Assembly (NCBI GenBank): GCA_021234155.1
Contig: JAJEKV010000027.1
Location: forward strand, 16,586,891-16,650,890
DNA length: 64,000 bases
Direction of reading: 5' to 3'
Source of the DNA: Isoetes taiwanensis
Lineage: Eukaryota > Streptophyta > Lycopodiopsida > Isoetales > Isoetaceae
Shown here: positions 62,299 through 64,000 of the stretch, in pieces
Position numbering within the stretch: the stretch's first letter is position 1
Layout: each line of letters begins with the position of its first letter
The notes under the pieces: model-generated
Told to the model about the DNA's origin: nothing
What the model saw: only the letters and a program-made list of their open reading frames with translations
The model's database searches: none
Made by a program: the position numbers and the translations under genes

Positions 62299-62322
62299 CA
62301 AATTGGGCGCCCGTCCAATTTG
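62299..62322. repeat. Palindrome family II, copy 3
   Basis: CAAATTGGGCG arm, CC centre and a right arm with one mismatch. A half copy (GTCCGCCCAATTTA) follows at about 62365-62379. Confidence 0.9.
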
Positions 62323-62423
62323 GTCGTGGTTGTAGAAGAACTGTAAAGAAGGTAGAGACTCGGCGTCCGCCCAATTTAGCTGCCATACAGAAAACACATT
62401 CGAGTGACAGAGACTAGTTTAAC

Positions 62424-62530
62424 GAGTTGGGGACCCACCCAATTTGCCCACATTGGGAGCTTGTTTCAATATAGGAAAAGGCACAATAGGGACAACTTGA
62501 GATACAGTTTGCCCACCCGGCCAATTTCAC
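62424..62530. repeat. Palindrome family II, copies 5 and 6 (degenerate)
   Basis: GTTGGGGACCCACCCAATTTG (about 62426-62446) and GTTTGCCCACCCGGCCAATTTC (about 62507-62528) keep the CCCAATTTG or CCAATTT half-site. Confidence 0.6.
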
Positions 62531-62538
62531 CTATCTGG

Positions 62539-62596
62539 TCATCTACACAAAGGGACAAACTGGGCGGCCGCCCAATTTGTCCCTTTGTGTAGATGA
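62539..62596. repeat. Palindrome family II, copy 7: 58-bp inverted repeat
   Basis: Two 29-bp arms with one mismatch and no loop, centred on GGCC between 62567 and 62568. The inner 24 bp are the family core (CAAACTGGGCGG and GCCCAATTTG). Confidence 0.97.
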
Positions 62597-62987
62597 ACCT
62601 GAACGAGGCAGACACTAAAAGAACCCCCTTCGATTGAAGGGGGGAGGGTTGGACTGCACACCTAAGTTGAATTATCATTGCGCTACCAGAACAAATACAA
62701 TCGAGCATTGGAAGGGCCTGACTGCAAACAAGGGTGGACTTATTAGGAAGGTTCTTGGGGACAAACAAACGAGCATGGAGAAAACATCAAGCACACATTC
62801 CCTGCACACCAATTTCAAGAAAAGGAAGGACTGCATCGAAACTTAGAGTATATGTAAATGTGACAATAGATGTCAAAGTCCAAACTTCATAACTGTGACC
62901 AAACTACCACCCCGGTTCTTCTTCGTTACCAGCCAAGAATTTGTAAAGGCGTGAATGATGAGGAGTGAATCAACAGGCGCCATCGAA

Positions 62988-63046
62988 AAGGCGTGAATGA
63001 AGAGGTGTGAATGAACAGGCGTGAATGAAAAGGCGTGAATGAAGAG
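62988..63046. repeat. 14-bp minisatellite
   Basis: Four adjacent units of about 14 bp, consensus AAAGGCGTGAATGA, with variant units before them from 62946. Confidence 0.85.
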
Positions 63047-63249
63047 GACACACACATCCTTTCAGATTAGTTTCATGGCAATTTACAGATCGATCTATGG
63101 CGAGTACAAACTGTGGAGCAGCACAAACCTTTGGAGATTTTGTCGCCATGAGTATGAAGCACTGAAGATGTTTGCGTCTTGAAGAAAAGGGAGTAGCCAA
63201 ACAGAGCAGTGCCAGAAAATCAAAAGGTTTGATGCGCATTTACATTTAA

Positions 63250-63580
63250 ACAGAAATTCCCCCCAAAATTTGAATGTAATTTCCCCCCTATTTTCGAAGT
63301 TAAATGTCCCCCCTAATTTCGAAGTAATATGTCCCGCCCCGAACTTTTAAACATATCTTCCCGCCTAAAATGCGTGCGACACGTGCATGATTAAAATTAA
63401 AGTTGGGCGGGCTTTAAATGACGGACTTGAAATTCAAAATCTCCGTGCATTTAATAATGAGGTCCACAATTAATTCCTCACACTCGAACCTATCAACGGT
63501 CCATTTTTATTTGAAAAGGCCAATTTCTTACATGCACGACACTTGTCTTGCGTGCATGAAAGGTCCATACCCCTTTAAAA
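63250..63580 (+). promoter_or_regulatory. Promoter of the gene at the right edge
   Basis: C-run-rich spaced text (TTCCCCCC..., TGTCCCCCC...) at 63255-63350 is followed by GGGCGGGC (about 63403) and the TATA-like CTTTAAAAG at about 63573-63581. An E2F-like TTTGGCGC lies at 63626-63633 in the presumed 5' UTR. Confidence 0.4.
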
Positions 63581-63843
63581 GCCCTTCATTCTCCTCGACT
63601 GCAGTTTTAGAAAATTCTGTGTTTCTTTGGCGCTTTCTGCTCTGCTTAACACTGTCGCCTTCATATTTTTTACCCACCAAACTCATTCTCGTCCCCATCC
63701 TGTCGGCGCACTATACTCCAGAACCAGCTGTCGGCTTCGGATCGAGCACTTGGCGCCTGGTATTTCTCAGCCGCGTGTCGCCTTCCTTTGTTGATTGTCC
63801 TATCGCCTTGGAACCCCTGTACACCAAGGAATCTTATCAGTTG

Positions 63844-63874
63844 ATGGCATCTCGCCCCACCACAGGAGGCAAAG
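63844..63874 (+). CDS. Probable first coding exon of a gene leaving the window
   Basis: ATG at 63844 opens MASRPTTGGK, then a strong donor AAAG/GTAAGC at 63874/63875. It lies about 265 nt downstream of a TATA-like box, with a CT-rich leader between. The product cannot be recognised from ten residues. Alternative frames upstream (63418-63951) show no family. Confidence 0.4.
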
Positions 63875-64000
63875 GTAAGCTGGACTACTATCTTAATATA
63901 AACTTGGCAGTATCTCTGAGCGCCTGCCTGATTGAGTATGCCATATCATAAACCTCGGGGTATGCCACCTTTGCTTTGAGGAAATTGGGCTGTGGCTGAC

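Noticed and set aside
62123-62596. CRISPR-like array
   Set aside because: The repeats are palindromic with irregular spacing and variable completeness, in a eukaryotic context.
62123-62596. Assembly hairpin artefact as the sole explanation of the 58-bp palindrome
   Set aside because: Several independent shorter palindromes with the same core lie nearby, with different flanks, which an inverted read chimera would not produce.
63418-63951. 177-aa ORF at the right edge
   Set aside because: It runs through the promoter, TATA-like box and leader; the short ATG exon with a strong donor at 63874 is the better model.

Overview
The window is nuclear DNA of a land plant. Genes have GT-AG introns, and their products belong to plant families: a membrane-anchored class-IIIB HAD acid phosphatase, a PI4K-gamma kinase fragment and an afadin/DUF7725-like coiled-coil protein. 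The intergenic space is filled with LTR retrotransposons, LINEs, small LTR elements and their debris. I cannot name the species. The intron style and TE mixture would fit a seed-free plant or another TE-rich land plant. Several ORFs are broken by single-base indels, which may be true decay or partly consensus error.

Layout. 1-6.2 kb: a miniature LTR element (TRIM) with identical 122-bp LTRs beside a decayed PI4K-gamma fragment, a gypsy 3' end with its LTR, a decayed gypsy fragment and a SINE-like repeat. 6.7-10.5 kb: a dead L1-type LINE (+). 11.5-17.0 kb: an intact 13-coding-exon gene (+) for a Q-rich coiled-coil protein of about 1020 aa. 17.6-21.3 kb: a second LINE (-) with a hexanucleotide tail. 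22.2-26.4 kb: a cassette encoding an intact five-exon Crypton/ZMYM-type tyrosine recombinase (-), bounded by 26-bp inverted repeats and by 64-bp direct repeats. 29.2-33.0 kb: a decayed multi-exon gene with an FCP1/NIF-type HAD domain, whose introns and flanks are strewn with one family of perfect palindromes. 38.76-51.75 kb: a full-length, 13-kb Ty3/gypsy chromovirus (-) with both LTRs, PBS, PPT and chromodomain; its Gag begins with a copy of the histone H3 N-terminal tail. 52.9-56.9 kb: the acid phosphatase gene (-), whose central exon is split by a 1558-bp solo LTR with a perfect target duplication. 57.8-58.9 kb: a LINE remnant split by a second TRIM. 59.0-62.2 kb: a broken DUF7869-type DDE transposase gene (-), preceded by a second, unrelated palindrome family at 62.1-62.6 kb. 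63.4-64 kb: a promoter and probable first exon of a gene running off the right edge.

The genes do not form a pathway. Host genes (coiled-coil protein, phosphatase) are islands among mobile DNA. The main candidates for undescribed biology are the plant tyrosine-recombinase cassette with inverted termini, the H3-tail mimic on a retrotransposon Gag whose integrase carries a chromodomain, and the two locus-specific palindrome families around transposon-like genes.
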